Origin: CAWEHU01 sp963808965
GTDB taxonomy: Bacteria; Pseudomonadota; Alphaproteobacteria; Acetobacterales; Acetobacteraceae
DNA length: 64,000 nucleotides
Assembly: GCA_963808965.1 (NCBI GenBank)
Contig: CAWEHU010000019.1
Span: forward strand, 62,001 to 126,000
Direction: 5' to 3'
A program made the translations under genes and the position numbers. Of this stretch, positions 25,478-34,873 are shown piece by piece. Every line of letters starts with the position of its first letter. Positions within the stretch are counted from its first letter, which is position 1. A model generated the notes under the pieces. The model did not search any database. It was not told the DNA's origin and saw only the letters and a list, made by a program, of their open reading frames with translations.

Positions 25478-26968
25478 TCAAAACCGAGGCAGGTCGGGAA
25501 AGCGCACCTGACCGGCATGGACGTGCACCCGGCCCAGCTCGGCGCAGCGATGCAGTTGCGGAAAGACCTTGCCGGGATTGAGCAGGCCATCGGAATCGAA
25601 CGCGCATTTCAGGCGCTGCTGCTGCGCGAGGTCGATCTCGTTGAACATCGTGTCCATGAGATCCCGCTTCTCGACGCCGACACCGTGTTCGCCCGTCAAC
25701 ACGCCGCCGACCTCGACGCAAAGCCGCAGGATGTCGGCGCCAAACTCCTCGGTGCGCTCCAGTTCACCCGGCACGTTGGCGTCGTACATGATGAGCGGAT
25801 GCAGGTTGCCGTCGCCCGCGTGGAACACGTTGGCGACACGCAGACCGTACTTGTCGGACATCTCGCGCATCCGCGCCAGAACCTGCGGCAGCGCCTTGCG
25901 CGGAATCGTACCGTCCATGCAGTAATAATCGGGCGAGATCCGTCCGACGGCAGGGAAAGCCGCTTTGCGTCCGGCCCAGAACAGGTTGCGCTCATCCTCG
26001 TTCTGACTGATGCGGCTCGTCACGGCGCCGTTCTTGGCCGCGATCTTTTCGACCATTTCGATCAGGTGGTCCACCTCGGGCTGGCAGCCGTCCAGTTCGA
26101 CGATCAGCAGCGCCTCCACCTCGAGCGGATAGCCCGCGTGAACGAAATCCTCGGCGGCGTGGATCGCGGGCTTGTCCATCATCTCCATCCCGCCCGGGAT
26201 GATGCCCGCGCCGATGATGTCGGCCACGCATTTGCCGCCCATCTCGCTCGTCGGGAAGCCGAGCAGAATGGCGCGGGCCGTCGTCGGCTTCTTGAGCAAC
26301 CGGACCGTTACTTCCGTCACGACGCCGAGCAGCCCTTCCGAGCCGGTCATCACGCCCAGCAGATCGTAGCCGGGCGCATCCATGTATTTGCCGCCGAGCC
26401 GGACAATCTCGCCGTTCATCAGCACCATCTCGATGCCGAGCACGTTGTTGGTGGTAAGGCCGTATTTCAGGCAATGCACGCCGCCCGAGTTCTCCGCCAC
26501 GTTGCCGCCGATGGAACAGGCGATCTGGCTCGAGGGATCCGGCGCGTAATAGAAACCCTCATGTTGCACGGCATAGGTAATGCCGAGATTGGTGACGCCC
26601 GGCTGCACAACCGCGCAACGATTGTCGAAGTCGATGTCGAGGATGCGATTGAACTTGGCGAGGCCGAGCAGCACGCCGTCCTCGAGCGGCAAAGCGCCAC
26701 CCGAGAGCGAGGTTCCCGCGCCCCTCGGCACCACCTTGACGCGGTTCTCCTTGCAGTAGCGGAGCACCTGCGAAACCTGCTCGGTGGTCGAGGGCAGCAC
26801 GACGGCGAACGGAAGCTGCCGGTACGCGGTGAGGCCGTCGCTCTCATAGGGCCGCCGCTCATCGTCGGTCGTGATCACGCCCTCGCCGGGGACAATCCTT
26901 CGCAACCCCTCGATGATCTCCTCACGCCGGGACAGCACGGCGGCATCGGGCGGAGGCATCGCGACCAT
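25478..26968 (-). CDS. glcD: Glycolate oxidase subunit GlcD
   Basis: 496 residues, full length. FAD-linked oxidase with VVPRGAGTSLSGGALPLEDG, QPGVTNLGITYAV, IGGNVAENSGGVHCLKYGLT and, at the C-terminus, FHAGDGNLHPLIMYD and GGVLTGEHGVGVEKRD. It carries the catalytic flavin of glycolate oxidase. GGGAGAAAG lies upstream of the ATG. First gene of the glcDE unit, divergent from lysA. Confidence 0.94.
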   Translation of the reverse strand: MVAMPPPDAAVLSRREEIIEGLRRIVPGEGVITTDDERRPYESDGLTAYRQLPFAVVLPSTTEQVSQVLRYCKENRVKVVPRGAGTSLSGGALPLEDGVLLGLAKFNRILDIDFDNRCAVVQPGVTNLGITYAVQHEGFYYAPDPSSQIACSIGGNVAENSGGVHCLKYGLTTNNVLGIEMVLMNGEIVRLGGKYMDAPGYDLLGVMTGSEGLLGVVTEVTVRLLKKPTTARAILLGFPTSEMGGKCVADIIGAGIIPGGMEMMDKPAIHAAEDFVHAGYPLEVEALLIVELDGCQPEVDHLIEMVEKIAAKNGAVTSRISQNEDERNLFWAGRKAAFPAVGRISPDYYCMDGTIPRKALPQVLARMREMSDKYGLRVANVFHAGDGNLHPLIMYDANVPGELERTEEFGADILRLCVEVGGVLTGEHGVGVEKRDLMDTMFNEIDLAQQQRLKCAFDSDGLLNPGKVFPQLHRCAELGRVHVHAGQVRFPDLPRF

Positions 26969-27089
26969 GGCGTCTTTCTCCCGTCTCTGGCGGGATACTA
27001 GGCCCTGTTAGCGGCTGAGCCAATCGAGGCGCCCGCAGGCATACCCGGCGGAATTCCGGCCCGAGGCGGGATGCTGTAGGAATGTGCGG

Positions 27090-28443
27090 ATGCCCAGCCC
27101 CTCGCAGCTGCCGCGACATGACGCGGATCCTGGCGCCGCCGCGCTGATCGCCGCGCGGCCGCAGCTCTCGATGCACGCGATGGACGGGCTGTTGCTCGAG
27201 GGCGTCCCGCTGAACGCGGTCGCCGATGCGCTCGGCACGCCCACCTGGGTCTATGGCGCCGGGACCATGCGGACGCGCCTCGCCCGGCTGCGGGCCGCGC
27301 TCGCCGGGGCCGGGTTGGACGCCCGCATCCATTACGCCGTGAAGGCCAACGATCATCGCGCCGTGCTGCGCCTCTTCGCGACGGAAGGCGCGGGCGCCGA
27401 CGTGGTGAGCGAGGGCGAGTTGCTGCACGCCCGCGCGGCCGGAATCGAGGCACGCGACATCGTGTTCTCGGGCGTCGGTAAGAGCGAGCAGGAACTGAGG
27501 CGTGCGCTCGCCGAGGATATCGCCCAGATCAACGTCGAGAGCGCCGAGGAGCTGGAGATGCTTTCGGCCATCGCCACGGCGCTCGGCCGGACGGCGCGCG
27601 TCGCGCTGCGCGTCAATCCCGACGTGGACGCCGGCACGCACGCGAAGATCACCACCGGCCGCGCGCACAACAAGTTCGGCATCCCGTTCGCCGATGCCGC
27701 CACGCTCTACGCGCGGGCCGCCGCGCTGCCCGGAATCGAGCCGCGCGGCCTCGCCGTGCATATCGGCAGCCAGATACTCGCGGTCGCCCCGTATCGCGCC
27801 GCGTACGCGCGCATCGCCGAACTGGTGCGTGCGCTGCGCGGCGGCGGGCACGTGGTCCACAGCGTCGATTGCGGCGGCGGAACTCGGCATCGGCTACCGC
27901 GATGAGCCGGAAGGCAGTCCCACGGCGCTCGCCGGGGCGATCCGGGCGACCCTCGGGGGTCTCGGCCTCCGCCTCATCGTGGAGCCGGGGCGCTGGCTGG
28001 TCGGGCCGGCTGGCGTGCTGCTCGCCTCCGTGGTGCTGGTCAAGCGGGACGGCCCATCCCGCTTCGTCGTGCTCGACGCAGCGATGAACGATCTGGTGCG
28101 TCCGGCGATGTACGACGCCTGGCACGGCATCGTGCCGCTGGCCGCCTCGGACGCAGCGCGGGCCGCCACGCTCGCGGATGTCGTCGGCCCGGTCTGCGAG
28201 ACCGGCGACACCTTCGCGCGGAACCGCCCCCTGCCGCCTCTTGCGCCAAACAGTCGCGTGGCGATTCTCGACGCGGGGGCTTATGGTTCGGTCATGAGTT
28301 CGACGTACAACGCCCGGCCGCTGGCGGCGGAAGCGATGGTGGACGGAAGCAGATGGTCCGTCATCCGCGATCGGCAGACGCACGAAGCGTTGTGGGCAGG
28401 CGAGCATATACCGGAATGGCTGACATCGACCGGAACCGGATGA
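27090..28443 (+). pseudogene. lysA: Diaminopimelate decarboxylase, frameshifted
   Basis: About 450 residues across one frame change. PLP-binding Lys in IHYAVKAND; then GAGADVVSEGELLHARAAG, FSGVGKSEQELRRAL, RVNPDVDAGTHAKI and GLAVHIGSQI. After VDCGGG a surplus A at 27882 breaks the frame; the protein goes on as LGIGYRDEPEG, LIVEPGRWLVGPAG, VGPVCETGDTFARNR and AYGSVMSSTYNARP. The enzyme makes lysine from meso-diaminopimelate. Removal of one base restores a complete enzyme, so an insertion error is likely in this normally essential gene. Start at 27090 with TAGGAA upstream; the stop overlaps the next gene as ATGA. Confidence 0.87.
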
Positions 28444-31052
28444 CCCCGAACCGGGCCACAGAGGGGGCGAGCGATCGCCTTCTGTCCCGGCTGCGTAGCC
28501 GCCGCGCTCTCGCTCGTCTTGCGATCCTGTTTGAGCAACTCTGGCCGGCCCTTTGGCCGCCTCTCGGCGTGGCCGGACTGTTCATTTGTGTCGCTCTTCT
28601 GGACGTGCCCTCCGTGCTGCCGCCGTGGGCACATGTCGCGCTGCTCGCGATCACGGGCATCGCTATCCTGGTGTTGCTCGCCCGCGGCCTACGCGGCCTT
28701 GCGCTACCGGACGGCGGCGCAGGCGACCGCCGGCTGGAGCTTGCCTCCGGCCTCCGGCACCGTCCGTTGTCCGTACTAACCGACCGCCCCGCCTCCGCAG
28801 ACGGCGCCGCTGACGCGCTCTGGCAGGCCCATGTCGCCCGCGCCCTGGCCGAAATTCGGCGGCTGCGGGTGGGACTGCCGCGGCCGGGCCTCGCCCGCTA
28901 CGACCGCCGGGCGCTGCGGGGCGCCCTGGTCGTCGCGCTGATCGCCACGCTCACGATTGCCGGTTCGGATGCGCCGGCGCGTCTGGCGCGGGCCGTGCGG
29001 CCTAATCTCCCGACCGAGCCTTCCGCGCCGGGAACCCAGCTCCAGGCCTGGATCACGCCGCCGAGCTACACACGGCTCCCCCCGGTGTTTCTGAAGCCGG
29101 AGGGCGGCCCGCTTTCGGTCCCGGCCGGCTCGCACCTGACCGTCAGCATCACCGGCGGCGGCGGCGAGCCCAGTCTGTCGCTCGCCGGGCATGCCGAGCC
29201 ATTCCGGGCGCTGGATGCCGCGAGCTTCCAAGCGGATCGCGACCTCGTCGCCGGCGGGCGGCTCGAAGTGCGCCGCCACGGACGCGACCTCGCTGTCTGG
29301 GATCTGACCGTCGTCGCCGACCAGCCCCCGAGTGCGGCCTGGGCTGAGCCGCCGGGCCGCGCGGCCCGCAGCCTCCAGGCCCGGCTGCCCTGGCGTGTGG
29401 CTGACGATTACGGCGTCACGTCGCTCCAGGCCGAGTTGCGCTTGAAGGACCGTCCCGAAGCGCCCGCGCTCACTCTCAGCATCCCGCTGCCGGGCGGCAG
29501 CCCGAAGACGGCCAAAGGTGTGAGCCTCCAGGATCTGACGGCGCATCCTTGGGCCGGCCTTGGGGTGATCGCCCGGCTCGTCGCGCGGGATGCGCCCGGT
29601 CAGCGGGGCGAGAGCAACGAGGCCGAGTTCGTTCTTCCGGAACGCGCCTTCCAGAATCCCGTGGCTCGCGCCCTGATCGACACGCGCAAGATGTTGAGCC
29701 TGCGGCCCGATGATCGCAACTCGGCGGTCGCGGTGCTCGATCAGCTGCTCATGGAGCCAGAGGCGCTCGGCGGCGACACGGGCGCTTATCTGAATCTCGC
29801 GTCCATCTACTACCTGCTCGTGCGCGAGCGCGATCCGGCTTCGGTCGAGCAAGCGCAGGCCCGCATGTGGGAATTGGCGCTGCACCTCGAAGAGGGCGCG
29901 AGCGAGCGCACGGCGCGGGCGCTCGAGGAAGCGCGCCAAGCGGCCCGAGACGCATTGGAAAAGGCCACCCAGGAACCGACCGACGCCAATCGCGCCGAGC
30001 TGGATCGCAAGCTCAAGGCGCTCGAGGACGCGATTCAGCGGCACATGGAGGCGCTGGCGGAGCAGGCGCGCCGCGAGATGTCGGAGATACCGTACGACCC
30101 CGAGACCCAGCATCTCGACAGCCGCGCACTGGAGCAGATGGCCGAGCAGGCGCGCGAGGCGGCACGCCAGGGCCGGATGGATGAGGCGCAGCAGCGTATG
30201 GCGCAGCTCGAGCAACTGCTCGACCAGCTTCGCAACGCGCGCCCCATGCACGGCCCGATGGACCGCCAGAACGCCGCCCGGCGACAGCGCGGCCGCCAGC
30301 AGATGGGCGCGCTGCAAGACATGATCCAGCGCCAGGGAAAGCTGCTCGACCACGCCCAGCAGCGGTCCGAACCCTCTTCCGCCGATCCGGGCGGCCGCAA
30401 TCCGACCGGCCAGCGCCGCGCCGGCCGGAACAGCGGGCGCGACGAGGGGAGCGCCGATCCGGATGCGCAACGCCAGGCTGATCAACGGGTGCAGCAGGCT
30501 CTGCGCCGCGCGCTCGGGGAGCTGATGCAGCAATTCGGGGATCTGACCGGCCAGGTTCCGCCCAGCCTCGGGGAAGCCCAAGGCGCGATGCGCGACGCCG
30601 GCCAGGATTTGTCCAAGGGGCAGGACAATGCCGCGAGCTCGGCGGAGCAGCGCGCCATCGAGGCCTTGCAGAAGGGCGGCCAGGAGATGGGCCAGCAAAT
30701 GGCGAAGCAGTTCGGCACCGGCCAGCCTGGGGAGGGCGAGGACGGCGACGAAGGCGACCCGAGCGGGATGGCCGGTTTCTCACTCCAGGACGGCAGGAGC
30801 GACCGCGACGGCTCGGCCCAGGGTACGCTTCCCGGCCAGCGCAATCGAAGCGCCCGGCGCGATCCGCTCGGGCGGCAACTCGGGTCCGAGGGCACGTCAG
30901 GGGCGGACGAGGCGGATGACGTTCGCGTGCCGGAGGAGATGGAGCGTCAGCGCACGCGGGCGATCCAGGAGGAGTTGCGCCGCCGCGGCGCCGAGCGGGA
31001 ACGCCCGCAGGAGGAGCTCGACTACATCGACCGGCTGTTGAAGCAGTTTTGA
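28440..31052 (+). CDS. TIGR02302 family (DUF4175) membrane protein
   Basis: About 870 residues. Two transmembrane helices near the N-terminus (PPLGVAGLFICVALLDV and VALLAITGIAILVLLARG), a third around RGALVVALIATLTIAG, then a large beta-rich region (WITPPSYTRLPPVFLKPEGG) typical of the family, and a long Gln/Arg/Glu-rich coiled coil from about residue 480. Function is unknown; the family is found mainly in alphaproteobacteria, next to lysA as here. I chose the start at 28440, where ATG overlaps the lysA stop; an ATG at 28416 is an alternative. Likely an envelope protein with a cytoplasmic or periplasmic coiled coil. Confidence 0.88.
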   Translation: MTPNRATEGASDRLLSRLRSRRALARLAILFEQLWPALWPPLGVAGLFICVALLDVPSVLPPWAHVALLAITGIAILVLLARGLRGLALPDGGAGDRRLELASGLRHRPLSVLTDRPASADGAADALWQAHVARALAEIRRLRVGLPRPGLARYDRRALRGALVVALIATLTIAGSDAPARLARAVRPNLPTEPSAPGTQLQAWITPPSYTRLPPVFLKPEGGPLSVPAGSHLTVSITGGGGEPSLSLAGHAEPFRALDAASFQADRDLVAGGRLEVRRHGRDLAVWDLTVVADQPPSAAWAEPPGRAARSLQARLPWRVADDYGVTSLQAELRLKDRPEAPALTLSIPLPGGSPKTAKGVSLQDLTAHPWAGLGVIARLVARDAPGQRGESNEAEFVLPERAFQNPVARALIDTRKMLSLRPDDRNSAVAVLDQLLMEPEALGGDTGAYLNLASIYYLLVRERDPASVEQAQARMWELALHLEEGASERTARALEEARQAARDALEKATQEPTDANRAELDRKLKALEDAIQRHMEALAEQARREMSEIPYDPETQHLDSRALEQMAEQAREAARQGRMDEAQQRMAQLEQLLDQLRNARPMHGPMDRQNAARRQRGRQQMGALQDMIQRQGKLLDHAQQRSEPSSADPGGRNPTGQRRAGRNSGRDEGSADPDAQRQADQRVQQALRRALGELMQQFGDLTGQVPPSLGEAQGAMRDAGQDLSKGQDNAASSAEQRAIEALQKGGQEMGQQMAKQFGTGQPGEGEDGDEGDPSGMAGFSLQDGRSDRDGSAQGTLPGQRNRSARRDPLGRQLGSEGTSGADEADDVRVPEEMERQRTRAIQEELRRRGAERERPQEELDYIDRLLKQF

Positions 31053-31167
31053 GCGAGTTCTGCTTTCGAAATGGTTGCAGGCTGACGTTTCTCCGGCGCG
31101 GTTCGGTGCCGTAATCCACGGAAGCGGACCCTTCACCGGCCGCAAGTCCGATCTCCTGCAGCTTCAG

Positions 31168-31548
31168 TCAGAGAGTTCGAAAGCCCAATCGCGGCGCCAT
31201 CCGGCGATAGAACGCTATGGCTTCCATTTCCGAGACGCCGACCCTTGAAGCGAGCCCACGGATTATCGAGCGTGAGAGCGGGTCATCACGAGACAGATAT
31301 GGTTCGAGTCCGTCACCATCGCGCGACAACAGGTACGCATCCGGCCAGCCCACCGCGCGCGCAAAGGCCTTGCCCGGTGCGTCTCGGATCTGCGGCTGCA
31401 CCAGAATGGCATCCAGCGCAGCGCTGCCCTCCGGATCACTCACACCGTCGAGCAGCGCTGCGGCAAGCAGGCGGCGGTCAGGATTCTCCGTATCGCGAAG
31501 GTCTCGGCGGAGGTCGCCGATGATAACGGTATCCTTTAGGCGCACCAA
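31168..31548 (-). CDS. C-terminal end of the HEAT-repeat protein
   Basis: 126 residues beginning with a GTG-type start (RLKDTVIIGDLRRDLRD). It continues the upstream HEAT frame after the loss of one base at about 31606: just before it, this frame reads FRERLRQEENQGVRRAVTG, a twelfth repeat. A thirteenth, more divergent repeat follows (NPDRRLLAAALLDGVSDPE), then a non-repeat end with FYRRMAPRLGFRTL. It is therefore the tail of the NACHT-HEAT protein and not a gene of its own. Confidence 0.6.
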   Translation of the reverse strand: MVRLKDTVIIGDLRRDLRDTENPDRRLLAAALLDGVSDPEGSAALDAILVQPQIRDAPGKAFARAVGWPDAYLLSRDGDGLEPYLSRDDPLSRSIIRGLASRVGVSEMEAIAFYRRMAPRLGFRTL

Positions 31549-32735
31549 TGCCCCGGTGACGGCTCGACGGACACCCTGATTCTCCTCCTGACGAAGACGC
31601 TCTCGAAATCCGGCACGGCCTCAGCACCGCCAATGTTGCCGATCGCGTGGGCGGCGGCTTGCCGAACGTCTGCGTTGTCATCTTGGCGGAGACGCTCGCG
31701 CAGGTCCGGCACCGCTTCGGCATCGCCGATGCTGCCGAGCGCCTCGACGGCCGCTTGCCGAACGTCTGCGTTGTCATCTTGGCGGAGACGCTCGCGCAGG
31801 TCCGGCACCGCTTCGGCATCGCCGATGCTGCCGAGCGCCTCGACGGCCGCTTGCCGAACGTCTGCGTTGTCATCTTGGCGGAGACGCTCGCGCAGGTCCG
31901 GCACCGCTTCGGCATCACCGATGCTGCCGAGCGCCTCGGCGGCCGCTCGCCGGACCTCTGTATTGTCGTCTTGGCGGAGACGCTCGCGCAGGTCCGGCAC
32001 CGCTTCGGCATCACCGATGCTGCCGAGCGCCTCGGCGGCCGCTTGCCTGACCTCTGCGTTGTCGTCTTGGCGAAGACGCTCGCGAAGGTCCGGCACCGCT
32101 TCGGCATCACCGATGTTGCCGAGCGCCTCGGCGGCCGCTTGCCTGACGTCTGCGTTGTCGTCTTGGCAAAGACGCTCGCGAAGGTCCGGCACCGCTTCGG
32201 CATCACCGATGCTGCCGAGCGCCTCGGCGGCCGCTCGCCTGACCTCTGCGTTGTCGTCTTGGCGGAGACGCTCGCGAAGGTCCGACACCGCTTCGGCATC
32301 CCCGATGCTACCGAGCGCCTCGGCGGCCGCTCGCCTGACCACTGCGTTGTCGTCTTGGCGAAGACGCTCGCGAAGGTCCGACACCGCTTCGGCATCCCGG
32401 ATGCTGCCGAGCGCAAAGGCGGCGGCTCGCCGGACGCTTGCGTTGTCGTCCTGACGAAGGCGCTCGCGGAGGTCCGGCACCGCTTCGGCATCCCGGATGC
32501 TGCCGAGCGCCAAGGCGGCGGCTAGCCGGACGCCTGCATTGTCGTCCTGACGAAGGCGCTCGCGGAGGTCCGGCACCGCTTCGGCATCCCGGATGCTGCC
32601 GAGCGCAAAGGCGGCAGCTAGGCGGAGGCCTGGGCCGCCCTGACGCAGGCGCCTTCGAAGATGCGATCTCAGGCCAGAATGGGTTCGCAACTTCGCAAAG
32701 ACTGCTGAGAAACTGGCTGGCCGACTCGTGTGCAA
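31536..32735 (-). CDS. HEAT-repeat segment (11 near-identical repeats)
   Basis: 399 residues, almost wholly made of 32-residue units of the PBS-lyase/HEAT kind. The pattern is LRERLRQDDN, a variable pair, VR, AAAEALGSIGDAEAVPD. Eleven units are nearly identical; variable positions (AD, AE, AS, AV, TE and R/Q) cluster at two sites on the helical face. Such repeats bind proteins or sense ligands. The annotated ATG at 32735 precedes the first unit, but the frame of the upstream NACHT protein joins at about 32660, so this is likely the sensor end of that protein rather than an independent gene. Confidence 0.75.
   Translation of the reverse strand: MHTSRPASFSAVFAKLRTHSGLRSHLRRRLRQGGPGLRLAAAFALGSIRDAEAVPDLRERLRQDDNAGVRLAAALALGSIRDAEAVPDLRERLRQDDNASVRRAAAFALGSIRDAEAVSDLRERLRQDDNAVVRRAAAEALGSIGDAEAVSDLRERLRQDDNAEVRRAAAEALGSIGDAEAVPDLRERLCQDDNADVRQAAAEALGNIGDAEAVPDLRERLRQDDNAEVRQAAAEALGSIGDAEAVPDLRERLRQDDNTEVRRAAAEALGSIGDAEAVPDLRERLRQDDNADVRQAAVEALGSIGDAEAVPDLRERLRQDDNADVRQAAVEALGSIGDAEAVPDLRERLRQDDNADVRQAAAHAIGNIGGAEAVPDFESVFVRRRIRVSVEPSPGHWCA
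31610..32665. repeat. 11 tandem 96-bp coding repeats
   Basis: A 96-base unit, 11 copies, with high base identity including synonymous positions; for example two adjacent copies from about 31,690 differ hardly at all. It encodes the HEAT units on the minus strand. The copy number may vary between strains and is hard to assemble from short reads. Confidence 0.85.
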
Positions 32736-33274
32736 ATATGATAGAATTCAGGTATAAAAGCGCACTTGCTGAAAAGGCGGCCGCCTCGTCAGCATGCGCA
32801 ATGGCATTAAGAATCCCGTCTCTTGTTAACTTTGAACTTATCGGCGCTAAACGCCTGTGCTGCCGCATGCAACAGTCCTATAGCATTGAGCTCTTGTCCA
32901 GCACATTCTTCCAGAATGACCTCAAGTAGCCTTTGACGCCAGCGCGAGGCCCCAAGTCTTTCCAGCGTTTCTGAAGCGCCTCGATCACCGAATGGCCAGG
33001 TCGAATTCTCGACGACCCCGCGAAGGATCTTCGTGGCGACGTCCGGGCTAACGTTCTTTGGCTCGTCCGCAAGGCATAAGCCCGCAACAGGACTCTCAAC
33101 GGATTGTCCGCTTCTCCGAGCACGGCCTGAAGAGATGGGTCCACATCCTCGTGCCCACAATCCGCGATGCAGAGCCGTATGACTTCTGCCCATATATTCG
33201 CCGAAGCCTGAGTTCTGACGCGGCGCGTTAAGAATTGTTCGGTGAGTTCCTTGATCAGGGTCACCAATTGGCGG

Positions 33275-33718
33275 CTACTGCGGAATTGCGGTTCGTATCC
33301 GTTTGACCATCGCCCAGGCAGCCAGATCCTGAAAGCTGAGATGGCGGAATTCGTAGACCGGAACGAGCGTGCCGGCGAGGCGCTCATGCCCCGCTTGGAT
33401 CAGCAGTGCCGTGCGCGCCTCCACCTGTCGAACGAACGAAGCCGGCGTCTGGCGCCGAATGTCCTCCAGATTCTGGAAAGTCATCCGCATTGTCGCCAGT
33501 GTGCGGAGTACCGCATTCTCATCGAGGCGGGGGACACCGCGTCGGCACATTTCATACGCAAGATAGGAAAGCTGCGGCAGCGCTTCACGTTGATCTAGGG
33601 GCAGGTCAACCGCGCTTCGCCAGTTCAGCAGGACCTCTATGGCTTTTGGATAGAGTTCCACACGCCGTTGCGGAAGCTGACCGATGCTACGGCGTACCAG
33701 CGCCATTGTCGTCAGCAT
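33275..33718 (-). CDS. NACHT C-terminal helical segment (fragment)
   Basis: 147 residues in a frame shifted from the NACHT core. MLTTMALVRRSIGQLPQRRV, YPKAIEVLLNWRSA, LSYLAYEMCRRGV and LVPVYEFRHLSFQDLAAWAM match the winged-helix/helical bundle that follows NACHT ATPase domains (the last segment is the usual FxHLSFQEYLAA-type motif). It continues at about 33320 in another frame (GYEPQFRSSRQLVTLIKEL) and then at about 33090 (DEPKNVSPDVATKILRGVV). Confidence 0.6.
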   Translation of the reverse strand: MLTTMALVRRSIGQLPQRRVELYPKAIEVLLNWRSAVDLPLDQREALPQLSYLAYEMCRRGVPRLDENAVLRTLATMRMTFQNLEDIRRQTPASFVRQVEARTALLIQAGHERLAGTLVPVYEFRHLSFQDLAAWAMVKRIRTAIPQ

Positions 33719-34334
33719 AATTGCGGGTACCAGTCAAGCGTTCGATTCGCTCATTCCCGTGGATGTCGCGGATCAGCTCGGCCGCCGCCTGCGTCTGCCG
33801 TTCCGGGGGTTCGGTTAAGGAGCACCACGTATTGACGAAGCCATCCTTTTCCTCCGGGGAGAGGTCGTCCACTTTCGCGTGGAGAAACTTGTGTCGCAGC
33901 CGACCGCCCGTCTCCCTGTATCCAACAATCCGGCTCGTTGCAAAAATGCGCAGTGCCGGATAATCCTGGGATAAATCGAGGATTCTGTCGCAAAAAGCGT
34001 TACTTCTCGTCGCGTCGGCAATTTCGTCCAGACCGTCAAGGATCAAAAATGCGCGTCCATGAGTGATGGCGTCCCTGAAATGCTTGCCCAAGGCCGCGAT
34101 CTCAAGCTTTGATAAGGATTCTGCCCGATAACAGCGGTGAAGCAGGTCAAGAATGCTGCGCTTCTCATCTCCGGGCTCCAGGTCGCGACACCGGATTAGC
34201 ACTGGTTCTCCTAAGCTCTCGGGCAGAGACGTGGCTTCAGCCAATTCGCATGCGATCCGGCCTTTCTCGATGCGGAGCGCACTCACCATCGCCAGCCAAC
34301 GCGTGAATGTCGTCTTGCCCCGATCCAGGATCAC
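33687..34334 (-). CDS. NACHT NTPase core (fragment)
   Basis: 215 residues. Just upstream, in the previous frame, comes RLMILGDPGSG; dropping one G from the run at about 34318 gives GDPGSGKTTFTRW, a complete Walker A that joins this frame. Walker B is FLILDGLDEIAD with the NACHT-type acidic patch. IFATSRIVGYRE is the sensor 1 segment, and LSPEEKDGFVNTWC follows as in other NACHT proteins. This is the switch domain of the predicted immune protein. Confidence 0.75.
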   Translation of the reverse strand: MILDRGKTTFTRWLAMVSALRIEKGRIACELAEATSLPESLGEPVLIRCRDLEPGDEKRSILDLLHRCYRAESLSKLEIAALGKHFRDAITHGRAFLILDGLDEIADATRSNAFCDRILDLSQDYPALRIFATSRIVGYRETGGRLRHKFLHAKVDDLSPEEKDGFVNTWCSLTEPPERQTQAAAELIRDIHGNERIERLTGTRNYADDNGAGTP

Positions 34335-34491
34335 CCAAAATCATAAGTCTTGGACTGCGCTGGAGACATTCTCCGGGCGAGACGCGCAGTGCCAGCGGGT
34401 CTTCGAGTTCTGGAGCTGAACGTCGATTAGGTGCGTCCGGCAAATGATCCGTCCGGTCCGATCTCCACTCGCGGAAGCTCGCGCGCTTCGT

Positions 34492-34725
34492 TCAGTTTCC
34501 CAGGCGGCCAAACGATCTTCCTGACCCTTTTTGCCGTCCTTGGTGTCTGCGACAGGCCGACTCCACTACTACCTTGGTCGGGATGAAAAGCTGGCTTAGC
34601 TTGAGCTCGCGCGGAGCGACAAGGTGATCGGATGGTAAATTCGCCATCTCCAACAGGTCGCAGCTTTCCAGAAGCCGTAGCCGATACGTTACGGCCGCCG
34701 CGCTCTGACGCTCAACCAAAGACAC
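34492..34725 (-). CDS. Linker between phosphoesterase and NACHT (fragment)
   Basis: 77 residues in one frame, read from SLVERQSAAAVTYRLRLLES through LEMANLPSDHLVAPRELKL to LFIPTKVVVESA. The upstream part of the same frame (TGKGTIYLRRWDGQNSRW) closes the phosphoesterase module. After VVVESA the protein continues in the next frame (TKDGKKGQEDRLAAWETE). The RELKLSQLFIPTKVVVE type of segment is typical of the region just before a NACHT domain in effector-NACHT proteins. Confidence 0.5.
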   Translation of the reverse strand: MSLVERQSAAAVTYRLRLLESCDLLEMANLPSDHLVAPRELKLSQLFIPTKVVVESACRRHQGRQKGSGRSFGRLGN

Positions 34726-34873
34726 CTTCGTAATGGAGCCACGGCCTGCTTTCGTTGCCTTCAGGCGTGGCAGATTAAAGGCGAAACGACCATCTTTGCT
34801 CGTGCTGTAGTCAGGTGCCCAACGGCTATTTTGGCCATCCCAACGCCGAAGATAAATCGTGCCCTTGCCTGTA

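Noticed and set aside
24386..27001. Open plus-strand frame of 871 codons opposite glcE/glcD
   Set aside because: It is the mirror of two well-supported genes, has no ribosome site and a composition rich in Arg/His/Gln typical of antisense frames in GC-rich DNA.
28776..30698. 640-codon minus-strand frame opposite the TIGR02302 gene
   Set aside because: A shadow of the coiled-coil coding region without a start signal.
31633..32525. Long plus-strand frames across the HEAT repeats
   Set aside because: They repeat only because the coding strand repeats; the minus-strand reading gives real HEAT units.
31610..32665. CRISPR-like array
   Set aside because: The 96-bp units have no unique spacers and encode a repeat protein.
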